A stretch of 13,465 nt of DNA, from positions 739 to 14,203 of the forward strand of contig JAJZHS010000025.1 of NCBI GenBank assembly GCA_021798395.1, given 5' to 3'. The position numbers were made by a program, and so were the translations under genes. This DNA comes from Pseudomonadota bacterium (GTDB lineage: Bacteria; Pseudomonadota; Gammaproteobacteria; Burkholderiales; Burkholderiaceae_C). The notes under the pieces were generated by a model that saw only the letters and a list, made by a program, of their open reading frames with translations, was not told the DNA's origin and searched no databases. This document shows, piece by piece, positions 1 through 6,466 of the stretch; within the stretch, counting starts at the first letter, position 1; every line of letters begins with the position of its first letter.

Positions 1-1
1 T

Positions 2-1321
2 GTCTACTCCATGGCCTGGGCGCTGCCGTTCGCCGCGATGCTGCTGTCGATCGCGCTGGGTCCGTTGCTGGTGCCGCGCGCGTGGCACCGGCACCAGGGC
101 AAGATCGCGCTGCTGTGGGCGGCCGCGTTCCTGCTGCCCGATGCGCTTGTGCATGGTGCCTCCGCGACCACCCACCTGGCGCTGCACAGCCTGCTCGACG
201 ACTACCTCCCGTTCGTCCTGCTGCTGGCCGCGCTGTACACGGTCAGCGGCGGACTTGCCGTGCGCGGCGACCTGCACGGCAGCGCGGCGCAGAACACCGC
301 GCTGCTTGCGTTCGGCGCGCTCGCCGCCAGCGCGATGGGAACCACCGGTGCTGCGATGCTGCTGGTGCGGCCGCTGATCCATGCCAACGATCGGCGACGG
401 CACAACGCGCACGTCATGATCTTCTTCATTTTCATCGTCGCCAACGTCGGTGGCGCGCTGACCCCGCTCGGCGATCCGCCGCTGTTTCTCGGCTATTTGA
501 AAGGGGTGGATTTCTTCTGGACGCTGCGCCATTTGGCCGCACCGACCGCGCTGCTGTGCTGCCTGTTGCTGGCGCTGTTCTATGCGCTCGACAGCTGGTA
601 CTGGCGCCAGCCCGACCAGCTCAAGCGTGTCGATCCGTCCCCGGACGCCCGTTTGCAGGTGCTCGGGCGCTGGAACCTGCTGTGGCTGGCTGCGGTCGTC
701 GGCATCGTGCTGGCCAGCGGGAGCTGGCAGCCCGCGGGCGGCGTCGAGATCGGCGGCGTGATGTTGCGCTGGGGCGCGCTGGCGCGCGATGGCGCCTTGT
801 TCGCGGTGCTGCTGGCGTCGCTGGCCACGACGCCGCGTTGCGCGCGCGAGCTGAACCATTTCCACTGGGCTCCGATGCTCGAGGTGGCCAAGCTGTTCCT
901 CGGTATTTTCCTCAGCATCATCCCGGTCGTGGCGATGCTGCGCGCAGGCTCCGGGGGCGCCTTCGCGCCGCTGGTGCGCCTGACCAGCGACGCGCATGGC
1001 GCGCCGATCGCCGGCGCGTATTTCTGGCTCGCCGGCGCGCTGTCGTCGCTGCTCGACAACGCGCCGACCTACCTGGTGTTCTTCAACCTGGCCGGCGGCG
1101 ATGCCGCGCGGCTGATGCACGAGGCCACGGTGCTGGGCGCGATCTCGGCCGGATCGGTGTACATGGGCGCCTTGACCTACATCGGAAACGCGCCGAATCT
1201 GATGGTCAAGGCGATCGCCGAGCACCGCGGCATCGAGATGCCGTCGTTCTTCGGCTACATGGCGTGGTCCACGGTGGTGCTGCTGCCGTGCCTGGTGCTG
1301 GTGCAGGCCGTATTCCTCTGA
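2..1321 (+). CDS. NhaD-like sodium:proton antiporter, probably 5' partial
   Basis: This is an inner-membrane antiporter expected to exchange Na+ for H+. The reading frame is open to the left window edge. The first ATG (base 11) has no visible Shine-Dalgarno sequence, so the true start probably lies upstream. Counting from that ATG there are 436 residues, almost all in hydrophobic helices. Family-like motifs are GTTGAAMLL at about 110-118, GGALTPLGDPPLFLGYLKG at 147-165, SSLLDNAPTY at 345-354 and YIGNAPN at 390-396. The acidic residues D155 and D349 within membrane segments are plausible ion-binding positions. Paired polar re-entrant motifs of this kind are typical of the NhaD/ion transporter superfamily. 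The next gene is on the same strand after 139 bases, so it is probably transcribed separately. A role in pH or sodium homeostasis is inferred from the family only. Confidence 0.85.
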   Translation, partial: VYSMAWALPFAAMLLSIALGPLLVPRAWHRHQGKIALLWAAAFLLPDALVHGASATTHLALHSLLDDYLPFVLLLAALYTVSGGLAVRGDLHGSAAQNTALLAFGALAASAMGTTGAAMLLVRPLIHANDRRRHNAHVMIFFIFIVANVGGALTPLGDPPLFLGYLKGVDFFWTLRHLAAPTALLCCLLLALFYALDSWYWRQPDQLKRVDPSPDARLQVLGRWNLLWLAAVVGIVLASGSWQPAGGVEIGGVMLRWGALARDGALFAVLLASLATTPRCARELNHFHWAPMLEVAKLFLGIFLSIIPVVAMLRAGSGGAFAPLVRLTSDAHGAPIAGAYFWLAGALSSLLDNAPTYLVFFNLAGGDAARLMHEATVLGAISAGSVYMGALTYIGNAPNLMVKAIAEHRGIEMPSFFGYMAWSTVVLLPCLVLVQAVFL

Positions 1322-1387
1322 CGTTGACGCCATGGGCGCAAACGCCGGGCCGCGCCGCCGTCCGCGCAAAGACCCTGTGCGCGCAAA

Positions 1388-1405
1388 TAGTTCTAACACG
1401 AACTA
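1388..1405. promoter_or_regulatory. Short inverted repeat, candidate operator upstream of the dioxygenase gene
   Basis: The bases read TAGTTC-taacac-GAACTA, a perfect 6-base dyad with a 6-base spacer. It is the most AT-rich patch in an otherwise very GC-rich gap, and it sits 55 bases upstream of the dioxygenase start. TAATAT at 1404-1409 could be a -10 element overlapping the right arm, although no good -35 is present. A repressor or activator site is an inference, and no specific regulator family can be named. Confidence 0.35.
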
Positions 1406-1460
1406 ATATGCCGGCATGGCGGCCACAGACCGTGGCCGCGTCTGCCACCGGAGTCCCATC

Positions 1461-2243
1461 ATGGCGCGCGCGCCCGCGTTGTTCGTTTCCCATGGATCGC
1501 CGATGCTGCCGCTGGAGCCCGGCAGCGCCGGACCGATGTTGCAGCGGCTGGGCCGGCGCCTTGACGGCGCGCGCGCGATCGTCGCGCTGTCGCCGCACTG
1601 GATGGCGCGCGGCGCGCTGGTCGGCGCTTCGGAGCACCCGGCGACCATCCATGATTTCAGCGGTTTCGACCCCGCGCTCGACACCCTGCGCTATGCGGCC
1701 GCCGGCGATCCGGCGCTGGCCCATCGCGTGGCCGAACTGCTGCAGGGCGCCGGCTGGCGCGTCGGGCTCGATCCGGCGCGCGGCCTCGATCATGGCGTAT
1801 GGAATCCGCTGCTGGTCATGCGCCCCCGCGCCGATCTGCCCGTGGTTCCAGTGGCCATGCCGTGGCCACTCGATGCGGCTGCGGCGTGGCGGCTGGGGCA
1901 GGCGCTGGCACCGCTGCGCGACGACGGCGTGGTGCTGCTGGGCAGCGGCAGCCTGACGCACAACCTGTATGAATTCCGCGCCGACGCAAGGCTCGACGAC
2001 GCCACGGTCCCGTACGTGCGCGCCTTCGTCGACTGGGCACGCGATGCGGTCGCGCGCGGCGACCGCGACACCTTGCTGGCGTGGTCGTCGCGCGCGCCGC
2101 ATGCACAGCGCGCGCACCCCAGCGCCGAGCATCTGCTGCCGCTGTTCTGGGCCCTCGGCGCGGCCGACGGCGACGAGGCCGAATGGTTCGACGGCGGCGT
2201 GCACTACGGCATGCTGAGCATGGACGCGTGGCTGTTCGCCTGA
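1461..2243 (+). CDS. LigB/YgiD-type class III extradiol dioxygenase (DODA family)
   Basis: This encodes a 260-residue, probably cytosolic metal-dependent enzyme of the 4,5-DOPA extradiol dioxygenase family. The family opens catechol-type rings, and the E. coli relative YgiD is about the same length. Motifs are FVSHGSPML at 8-16, SPHW at 44-47, the IHDFSGF segment at 63-69, GSGSLTHNL at 161-169 and the HPSAEHLLPLFW segment at 219-230. His11, His46 and His167 are the residues I would expect to bind the metal. I chose the ATG at 1461 because GGAG lies 8 bases upstream and the conserved N terminus starts directly after it. An in-frame ATG at 1416 would add 15 residues that look unlike the family. 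The native substrate is unknown; many family members are orphan. The YpfH-like gene follows after 14 bases, which suggests an operon. Confidence 0.88.
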   Translation: MARAPALFVSHGSPMLPLEPGSAGPMLQRLGRRLDGARAIVALSPHWMARGALVGASEHPATIHDFSGFDPALDTLRYAAAGDPALAHRVAELLQGAGWRVGLDPARGLDHGVWNPLLVMRPRADLPVVPVAMPWPLDAAAAWRLGQALAPLRDDGVVLLGSGSLTHNLYEFRADARLDDATVPYVRAFVDWARDAVARGDRDTLLAWSSRAPHAQRAHPSAEHLLPLFWALGAADGDEAEWFDGGVHYGMLSMDAWLFA

Positions 2244-2257
2244 TACGGTTGCCGTCC

Positions 2258-2974
2258 ATGATCCCGACCGATGCCGACGCCATGGCTGACGGAACCCTTG
2301 TCATCGCACGCTCGACGACTCCGGCGCCGCAATTGATGCTGCTGTTTCACGGGGTCGGCGCCGACGCCGCCGACCTCGCGCCCCTCGGCCGCCGGCTGGC
2401 GCATGCCTACCCGCAGGCGTGCATCGTCAGCGTGCAGGCGCCGCAGCGCTGCGACCTCGGCCACGGGCGGCAGTGGTTTTCGGTGCGCGACATCGACGAG
2501 ACCGCGCGCGTGCAGCGGGTGGCCGAGGCCTTGCCCGCGTTCGCCGCCGTCGTGCGCCAGTGGCAGCGCGACAGCGGCGCCGGTGTCGCGCAGACCGCGC
2601 TGGTGGGTTTTTCGCAGGGCGCGATCATGGCGCTGGAGACGACGCGGCACGAGCCTGCGCTGGCCGCGCGGGTGATTGCGCTGTCCGGGCGCTTTGCCGA
2701 GCTGCCGCAGCGACCCGCGCCGCGCACGACCCTGCACCTGCTGCACGGCATGCGCGACACGGTGATTCCGGCGTCGGTGGCGCGTGCGGCGGCCGAGCAT
2801 CTGGTGGCCATCGGCGCCGACGTCACCGCCGATCTGCTGCCCGGGCTCGGCCACGGCATCGACGACGCGCTGGTCGAGCGGCTGCTCGAGCGCCTGCAGA
2901 CCCACGTTCCGGCGCATACCTGGCGCGAGGCGCTGGCGTCCGACCCCGGCGCGCCGGACGGCGACGTGCACTGA
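2258..2974 (+). CDS. ypfH: YpfH-like serine hydrolase (phospholipase/carboxylesterase family)
   Basis: This is a 238-residue alpha/beta hydrolase without a signal peptide, so probably a cytosolic esterase. The catalytic triad is visible: Ser119 in GFSQG (117-121), Asp167 in the HGMRDTVIP segment, and His199 in the GLGHGID segment. LFHGVG (29-34) forms the oxyanion-hole region, and GRQWFSVRDI (70-79) and FSQGAIMALE (118-127) closely follow E. coli YpfH as I recall it. The start is uncertain. The ATG at 2258 gives the ORF listed, while the ATG at 2282 gives an N terminus of exactly the same length as E. coli YpfH up to LLFHG. Neither has a convincing ribosome binding site, so translation may be coupled to the upstream dioxygenase stop. 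The physiological substrate of this family is not established. Confidence 0.87.
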   Translation: MIPTDADAMADGTLVIARSTTPAPQLMLLFHGVGADAADLAPLGRRLAHAYPQACIVSVQAPQRCDLGHGRQWFSVRDIDETARVQRVAEALPAFAAVVRQWQRDSGAGVAQTALVGFSQGAIMALETTRHEPALAARVIALSGRFAELPQRPAPRTTLHLLHGMRDTVIPASVARAAAEHLVAIGADVTADLLPGLGHGIDDALVERLLERLQTHVPAHTWREALASDPGAPDGDVH

Positions 2975-2996
2975 ACCGCGACGAGGAGGGCGAACG

Positions 2997-3740
2997 ATGG
3001 AGGCAAGCAGGACCACGGTGGCGGTCGTCACCGGGCACAGCCGCGGCCTGGGCGCGGCGCTGGTCGAGCGCCTGCTCGCGCAGCGCGTGCCCACCCTGGC
3101 GTTGGCGCGCGGCGGCCGGCGCGGCGTCGACGACGCGCTGCTGCGCGAAGTCGCGATCGATCTGGCCGACCCCGCAGCGCTGCAGCGCTGGCTCGACGGC
3201 GGAGAACTCGGCGCCTTCGTTTCCGGGTACGCGCAGGTGCTGCTGTTGAACAACGCCGCCACCCTCGGCCCCGTCGGCCCGCTGCAGCGGCAGGACGCGG
3301 CGCAGGTGGGCGCGGCGATCGCATTGAACGTCGCCGCGCCGCTGCAACTGGCCGCGGCGCTGGCCGCTCGGGTGCTGCCGGCCGGAGGCGCGCTGCGCGT
3401 GCTGCACGTATCGAGCGGCGCCGCGCGCACCCCCTATGCCGGCTGGAGCGTGTATTGCGCGAGCAAGGCCGCGCTCGACCAGCACGCGCGCGCCGCCGCG
3501 CTCGACGGCGTCGCGGGCCTGCGCATCTGCAGCGTCGCCCCCGGGGTTCTCGACACCGAGATGCAGGCGCGGATCCGCGCCACCGACGCGGCGGATTTTC
3601 CGCAGCGCCCGCGGTTCGAGGCGCTGCAGGCGCGTGGCCAACTGGTGGCGCCGGCGGACTGCGCGGCGCGCCTGCTGCGCTTCATGGCCAGCGATGCGTT
3701 CGGCGCGCAGCCGGTCGTCGACTTGCGCGATCTCGGCTGA
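2997..3740 (+). CDS. SDR family NAD(P)-dependent oxidoreductase
   Basis: This is a 247-residue classical short-chain dehydrogenase/reductase. The cofactor loop TGHSRGLG is at 12-19, the structural motif NNA at 85-87, catalytic Asn111, catalytic Ser139 or Ser140 in HVSSGA, and the YxxxK pair Tyr153 and Lys157 in SVYCASK. APGVLDTEM (181-189) is the usual segment after the active site. The sequence resembles the sepiapterin reductase/benzil reductase branch more than fatty acid enzymes, which would fit reduction of small dicarbonyls or pteridines, but the substrate is inferred. The start is strongly supported by GAGGAGGG (2983-2990) 6 bases before the ATG. It lies 22 bases after the YpfH-like gene and closes the three-gene cluster. 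Confidence 0.9.
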   Translation: MEASRTTVAVVTGHSRGLGAALVERLLAQRVPTLALARGGRRGVDDALLREVAIDLADPAALQRWLDGGELGAFVSGYAQVLLLNNAATLGPVGPLQRQDAAQVGAAIALNVAAPLQLAAALAARVLPAGGALRVLHVSSGAARTPYAGWSVYCASKAALDQHARAAALDGVAGLRICSVAPGVLDTEMQARIRATDAADFPQRPRFEALQARGQLVAPADCAARLLRFMASDAFGAQPVVDLRDLG

Positions 3741-3755
3741 GCGTTGCGGCCGGTA

Positions 3756-3784
3756 TTGACAGATGCTCGAACGCCGGTGAAAAT
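3756..3784 (+). promoter_or_regulatory. Sigma-70-type promoter of tRNA-Asp
   Basis: A perfect -35 TTGACA (3756-3761) is followed by a 17-base spacer and GAAAAT (3779-3784) as the -10, which matches four of six consensus positions. The predicted transcript starts near 3791, about 32 bases before the mature tRNA. This is the best consensus promoter in the window and fits a constitutive stable-RNA gene. Confidence 0.65.
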
Positions 3785-3822
3785 AATGGTTTTCGCCCAA
3801 GGCTTTGCCAGGGGCGGACATG

Positions 3823-3899
3823 GGAGTGGTAGTTCAGTTGGTTAGAATACCGGCCTGTCACGCCGGGGGTCGCGGGTTCGAGTCCCGTCCACTCCGCCA
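3823..3899 (+). tRNA. tRNA-Asp (anticodon GTC)
   Basis: A 77-base tRNA including an encoded CCA. The acceptor GGAGTGG pairs with CCACTCC. The anticodon stem CCGGC/GCCGG encloses the loop CTGTCAC with anticodon GTC at 3857-3859. The T arm reads CGGGTTCGAGTCCCG. It differs from E. coli tRNA-Asp as I recall it by only a few compensated stem bases. It is a single-gene unit with its own promoter and terminator, and it borders the accessory region. Confidence 0.98.
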
Positions 3900-3926
3900 G
3901 AATTCTTAGAAGAATCAAGCAGTTGC

Positions 3927-3959
3927 AAGCCCCGCCATCGTGCGGGGCTTTTTGTTTTT
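3927..3959 (+). terminator. Intrinsic terminator after tRNA-Asp
   Basis: A perfect 9-base stem, AAGCCCCGC/GCGGGGCTT, encloses the 6-base loop CATCGT and is followed by two runs of five T separated by one G. It starts 27 bases after the tRNA CCA end and is a textbook Rho-independent terminator. Confidence 0.92.
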
Positions 3960-4212
3960 GGCTTCCGCCCGCTCGCAGCTCCCCCAAGGCTCCCCCATGC
4001 GGTGCAACAGCATCCAGGATCTCAATGCCCGTGTTGGATGCGAGCTCAAGCAGTCCAGGACCGCTGTGCTGTTCCCCGGTGGCGGATGACCATCCTTCGC
4101 GGTGGCGGCGCTGCAACCTTTCCGCATGCACGATACGCTTTGGAGTATCCAAATCCCAAGCGATGCTGCGGCTCAGATTCGATCGTCCAGCCGGACATCG
4201 CATCAGGTGACC
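3960..4212. other. Intergenic stretch with no recognisable gene
   Basis: These 253 bases separate the tRNA terminator from the methyltransferase. Open frames exist on both strands, but none shows a family I recognise or a convincing start. The composition appears less GC-rich than region 1. No clear promoter for the methyltransferase stands out. It may be decayed DNA at an insertion site. Confidence 0.4.
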
Positions 4213-5241
4213 ATGACACCAGAAGAAATCAAGGCAACGTTCCGCCAGCAAGCTCAGGGAACCCTCAGTCTCAACATCGCGTACATCGGCATCGTCAACC
4301 ATCTCTTCGAGGGGCTGTACCGCCTCGGAAGCGCGACCGCGACCGACTTGGCCTCGGCATCCAGCATGGACGCGGGGTACGTGGTGCGTTGGTGTGATGC
4401 GGCCTACGCTTTTGGCTATCTCGATGCGAACGACGATCGGTTTCGCCTGAGCTCGACGGGTGAAGCCATGCTCCCCGATGCACCCGGCACACTCATGCCC
4501 ATGGCCATTCAGTCGGTCTTGTCGGCGCACATGGCCGAGCGCGCCGCAGGCCTGATGCGCACGGGCGAGCGCCCCGGCGAGCAGGTTCTGGCAGAGCGCG
4601 AGACGGTCCTCCCGTGGTTCGGACCGATGCTCGAAGCGAACTTCGGCGCGATGTTCGAGACGACCGTGTGTCCTGCCGTTCCGGCATTCTCGGAGGTCAA
4701 TGCGCGCGACGGCCTGGCCGTGGACCTTGGATGCGGAAACGGCTGGTACTTGCGTGCCCTGGCACGGCGCTATGCCAACGTGCGCGGGCTTGGCATCGAT
4801 GGCTTCAGCGAAAACATCGACCACGCGCAGCGACTAGCCAACGACCAGGGATTCGGGACGCGGTTGCATTTCCTGCAAGGCGATATCCACGACTTGAAGC
4901 TCAAGGAGCCGGCGGATCTGATTGCCATGAACCGGGCACTCCATCACGTGTGGGAGAAAGATCCGGATGCCTTGTTCGCTTGGCTGCGCGACAACCTGAA
5001 GCCCGGAGGCTACGCGGTCGTGTGGGAGCCGGCATGGCCGGCCAAGCGGGAAATGCTGCGCGATCTTCCGCGCAAGGGGATGGCGTTCCAGAACCTGACC
5101 GAGCACGTCCAGGGCAACCACTTCCTGCGTCCCAGCGAAATCGAGGAAGCCTTCGAGCGGGTGGGGATGTCCGCCAAGGTTCATCTTTTCGGCCCGGGCA
5201 CCGAGGCCGTCATTGTGGCAAAGGCTCCTGGGGGGATGTGA
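4213..5241 (+). CDS. Class I SAM-dependent methyltransferase with N-terminal winged-helix-like region
   Basis: A 342-residue protein. Residues about 15-90 look like the winged-helix/dimerisation region of Rv2258c-type and O-methyltransferase-type enzymes, including the segment ATATDLASASSMDAGYVVRW. The Rossmann methyltransferase domain spans about 160-340. Motif I, AVDLGCGNGWYL, is at 169-180, an acidic residue after strand 2 is D196 in GLGID, and QGDIHDL is at 222-228. MNRALHHVWE (239-248) is at the motif IV position and LKPGGYAVVWEP at 262-273. I chose the ATG at 4213 because AGG lies 5 bases upstream; a GTG two codons earlier is possible, and the open frame reaches back to 4102. The methyl acceptor cannot be told from sequence. 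It stands alone between the tRNA and gene remnants, and its lower GC suggests acquired cargo. Confidence 0.85.
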   Translation: MTPEEIKATFRQQAQGTLSLNIAYIGIVNHLFEGLYRLGSATATDLASASSMDAGYVVRWCDAAYAFGYLDANDDRFRLSSTGEAMLPDAPGTLMPMAIQSVLSAHMAERAAGLMRTGERPGEQVLAERETVLPWFGPMLEANFGAMFETTVCPAVPAFSEVNARDGLAVDLGCGNGWYLRALARRYANVRGLGIDGFSENIDHAQRLANDQGFGTRLHFLQGDIHDLKLKEPADLIAMNRALHHVWEKDPDALFAWLRDNLKPGGYAVVWEPAWPAKREMLRDLPRKGMAFQNLTEHVQGNHFLRPSEIEEAFERVGMSAKVHLFGPGTEAVIVAKAPGGM

Positions 5242-5419
5242 TGACCTTGCGGATCACGACCATCATCAGTGGTATCAGAAACTCTTTGAGCCCAACGTCA
5301 CGGCGGGAATTTTGCAGCCCCATGATTTGGCCGGATACCGAAGCCATCAGGTGTTCATTCGCAATGCGCAACACGTCCCACCTTCGGCGGATGCCATTCG
5401 CGACATGATGCCGGTTCTG
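5240..5419 (+). pseudogene. Fragment of a Fic-family protein gene
   Basis: One frame, with no start codon of its own, reads HHQWYQKLFEPNVTAGILQP followed by DLAGYRSHQVFIRNAQHVPP and ending in DAIRDMMPVL. I recognise this as the segment that precedes the catalytic HPFxDGNGR core in one group of Fic-domain (AMPylation) proteins. The fragment overlaps the methyltransferase stop codon by two bases in another frame and stops abruptly just before IS66-derived sequence. The Fic core motif is absent from everything downstream. It is therefore a truncated relic of about 60 codons with no expected product. The assignment rests on remembered family patterns. Confidence 0.6.
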
Positions 5420-5432
5420 ACACGTCAACGCC

Positions 5433-5749
5433 ATTCTCGGCACGGTTGTTGTCTATCCCCAGGTCGCCGCGCTCAACATAGCGCACGAGCTTGGGCAGTA
5501 GTTGTCCATATAGGCCAGGGCCTGGCCGAGGGCGAGTTTGGGCGGCACGCTGGGCAGCGTGCGGTCGAGCCAGGACCGGATCGTCTGCAGCTGCCACCTG
5601 GCGGCATCGTCGAGCCCGACGGCCTCACGCTCGATGCGGTAGAGCTCGCCGATCATCGCGACGGCCTCGTCGGCCAGGCCCTTCTTGCCCTTGGGCTGCA
5701 GTTTGGCGGCGTCGACGAAGCGACGACGCACATGCGCCCAGCAAGCCAG
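5433..5749 (-). pseudogene. IS66-family transposase remnant, frameshifted
   Basis: On the minus strand the translation reads LACWAHVRRRFVDAAKLQPK and continues through GLADEAVAMIGELYRIERE, the SWLDRTLPSVPPKLALGQ segment and ALAYMDN. At about 5500 the frame breaks, and the neighbouring frame continues LLPKLVRYVERGDLGIDNNRAEN. This is the C-terminal half of the IS66 transposase, including the conserved CWAHxRRxF and IDNNRAEN motifs. One missing base after the MDN codons would explain the shift. The match ends right after IDNNRAEN, where RPF(V)IGRKNW should follow, and the N-terminal part is also missing. No terminal inverted repeats were found. It is a dead fragment of an insertion sequence. 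Confidence 0.85.
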
Positions 5750-5861
5750 GTGTTCGTTGAGAAGCTGAATCACTCGCTCACGCTCCCCCAGCGCCGCCGC
5801 GGCCTGCAACGCTCGGGCGCCACGGCAAGGGGCGCGGTACAGCGGAGTCGGATGGGTGCTA

Positions 5862-5887
5862 GACTTGTGCTTGTTATAGGACAAGTC
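5862..5887. promoter_or_regulatory. Inverted repeat over the antitoxin ribosome binding site
   Basis: GACTTGT (5862-5868) and ACAAGTC (5881-5887) form a perfect 7-base dyad with a 12-base spacer, ending three bases before the yefM ATG. The probable Shine-Dalgarno AGGA (5878-5881) lies at the edge of the right arm. It could be the operator for YefM autoregulation, since YefM-type antitoxins bind palindromes upstream of their own gene, or an mRNA hairpin that limits access to the start. Which of these is true is not decided by sequence. Confidence 0.45.
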
Positions 5888-5890
5888 ATC

Positions 5891-6148
5891 ATGCGCACGA
5901 TCAGTTTTTCCGAGGCCCGCAATCAACTCAAGCGCGTCATCGACCAGGTGGTCGATGACGCCGATGTGGCGGTGATCACGCGACGCGACGCGCCCGATGC
6001 CGTGGTGATGTCGCTGGAGACGTTCAACAGCTGGCAGGAGACGGTGCACCTGCTCAAGACGCCGGCGAATGCCGCGCACCTGGCCACGTCGATCAGGCAG
6101 TTGCGCGCCGGCGAGAGCAGCTGCCGGGATCTGGCAAGCGATGCCTGA
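5891..6148 (+). CDS. yefM: YefM-type antitoxin (Phd/YefM family)
   Basis: An 85-residue antitoxin with the family N terminus MRTISFSEARNQLKRVIDQV, then AVITRRDAPDAVVMSLETFN at about 27-46, and a C-terminal toxin-binding segment including LKTPANAAHLATSIRQLRAG (55-74). Family members bind DNA with the N-terminal half, repress their own operon together with the toxin, and neutralise YoeB with the flexible C terminus. The ATG at 5891 has AGGA 9 bases upstream. The open frame extends further upstream, but only into IS-derived DNA. The stop codon overlaps the toxin start by 8 bases, which indicates coupled translation. All expected conserved segments are present, so it looks functional. Confidence 0.93.
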   Translation: MRTISFSEARNQLKRVIDQVVDDADVAVITRRDAPDAVVMSLETFNSWQETVHLLKTPANAAHLATSIRQLRAGESSCRDLASDA

Positions 6149-6404
6149 GCGTCTGCTGTGGACGGCGGCCGCGTGGTCGGACTACGTGTGGTGGCAGGGG
6201 CAGGATCGCAAGACGCTCAGGCGCATCAACCTGCTGGTCCAAGATGCTTTGCGGCATCCGTTCGAAGGGCTGGGCAAGCCCGAGGCTCTGCGCGAAAGTC
6301 TCTCGGGGTTCTGGTCAAGGCGGATCGACGATACGCACCGCCTGGTCTACACCGTCGAAGCGGATGCGCTGGCCATCGTCGCCTGCAGATATCACTACGA
6401 CTGA
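6141..6404 (+). CDS. yoeB: YoeB-type toxin (ribosome-dependent mRNA endoribonuclease)
   Basis: An 87-residue toxin of the RelE/YoeB fold. YoeB cleaves mRNA in the ribosomal A site and stops translation. Family landmarks are WSDYVWWQGQDRKTLRRIN (12-30), PFEGLGKPEAL (40-50), LSGFWSRRIDDTHRLVY (54-70) and the terminal ACRYHY (81-86). The residues matching E. coli YoeB Glu46, Arg65 and His83 are Glu48, Arg67 and His85, all present, so activity is expected. The ATG at 6141 lies inside the end of yefM. A longer frame from 6069 is not needed. It converges with the HDOD gene 62 bases downstream. Confidence 0.94.
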   Translation: MPERLLWTAAAWSDYVWWQGQDRKTLRRINLLVQDALRHPFEGLGKPEALRESLSGFWSRRIDDTHRLVYTVEADALAIVACRYHYD

Positions 6405-6466
6405 CTCCGGCCGCCACTGGTCCGCAAACACCACCGGCGGGTGCGTCCAGCGGTTCATCCACCGCG

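Noticed and set aside
82..1956. Plus-strand open frame of 624 codons overlapping antiporter and dioxygenase
   Set aside because: Low-complexity Arg/Ala-rich translation out of frame with two well-supported genes.
3960..4127. Minus-strand frame with the phrase LSSHPT that faintly recalls the C-terminal end of M48 peptidases
   Set aside because: Only a few residues match, no HExxH is nearby, and the surrounding residues do not follow the family.
3682..4824. Minus-strand open frame of 380 codons containing the phrase TGLEPATPGVTGRYSNQLNY
   Set aside because: That phrase is the antisense translation of the tRNA-Asp gene, a well-known false protein. The rest overlaps the real methyltransferase on the other strand.
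6405..6466. Imperfect dyad CCACTGG...CCAGCGG after the toxin gene, considered as an integron attC site or bidirectional terminator
   Set aside because: The attC core ends (RYYYAAC and GTTRRRY) are not present at the right places, and there is no T run for a terminator.
3900..6466. Search for a direct repeat of the tRNA 3' end that would mark an attR site
   Set aside because: No copy of the T-arm and acceptor sequence was seen before the HDOD gene, and no integrase gene is present.
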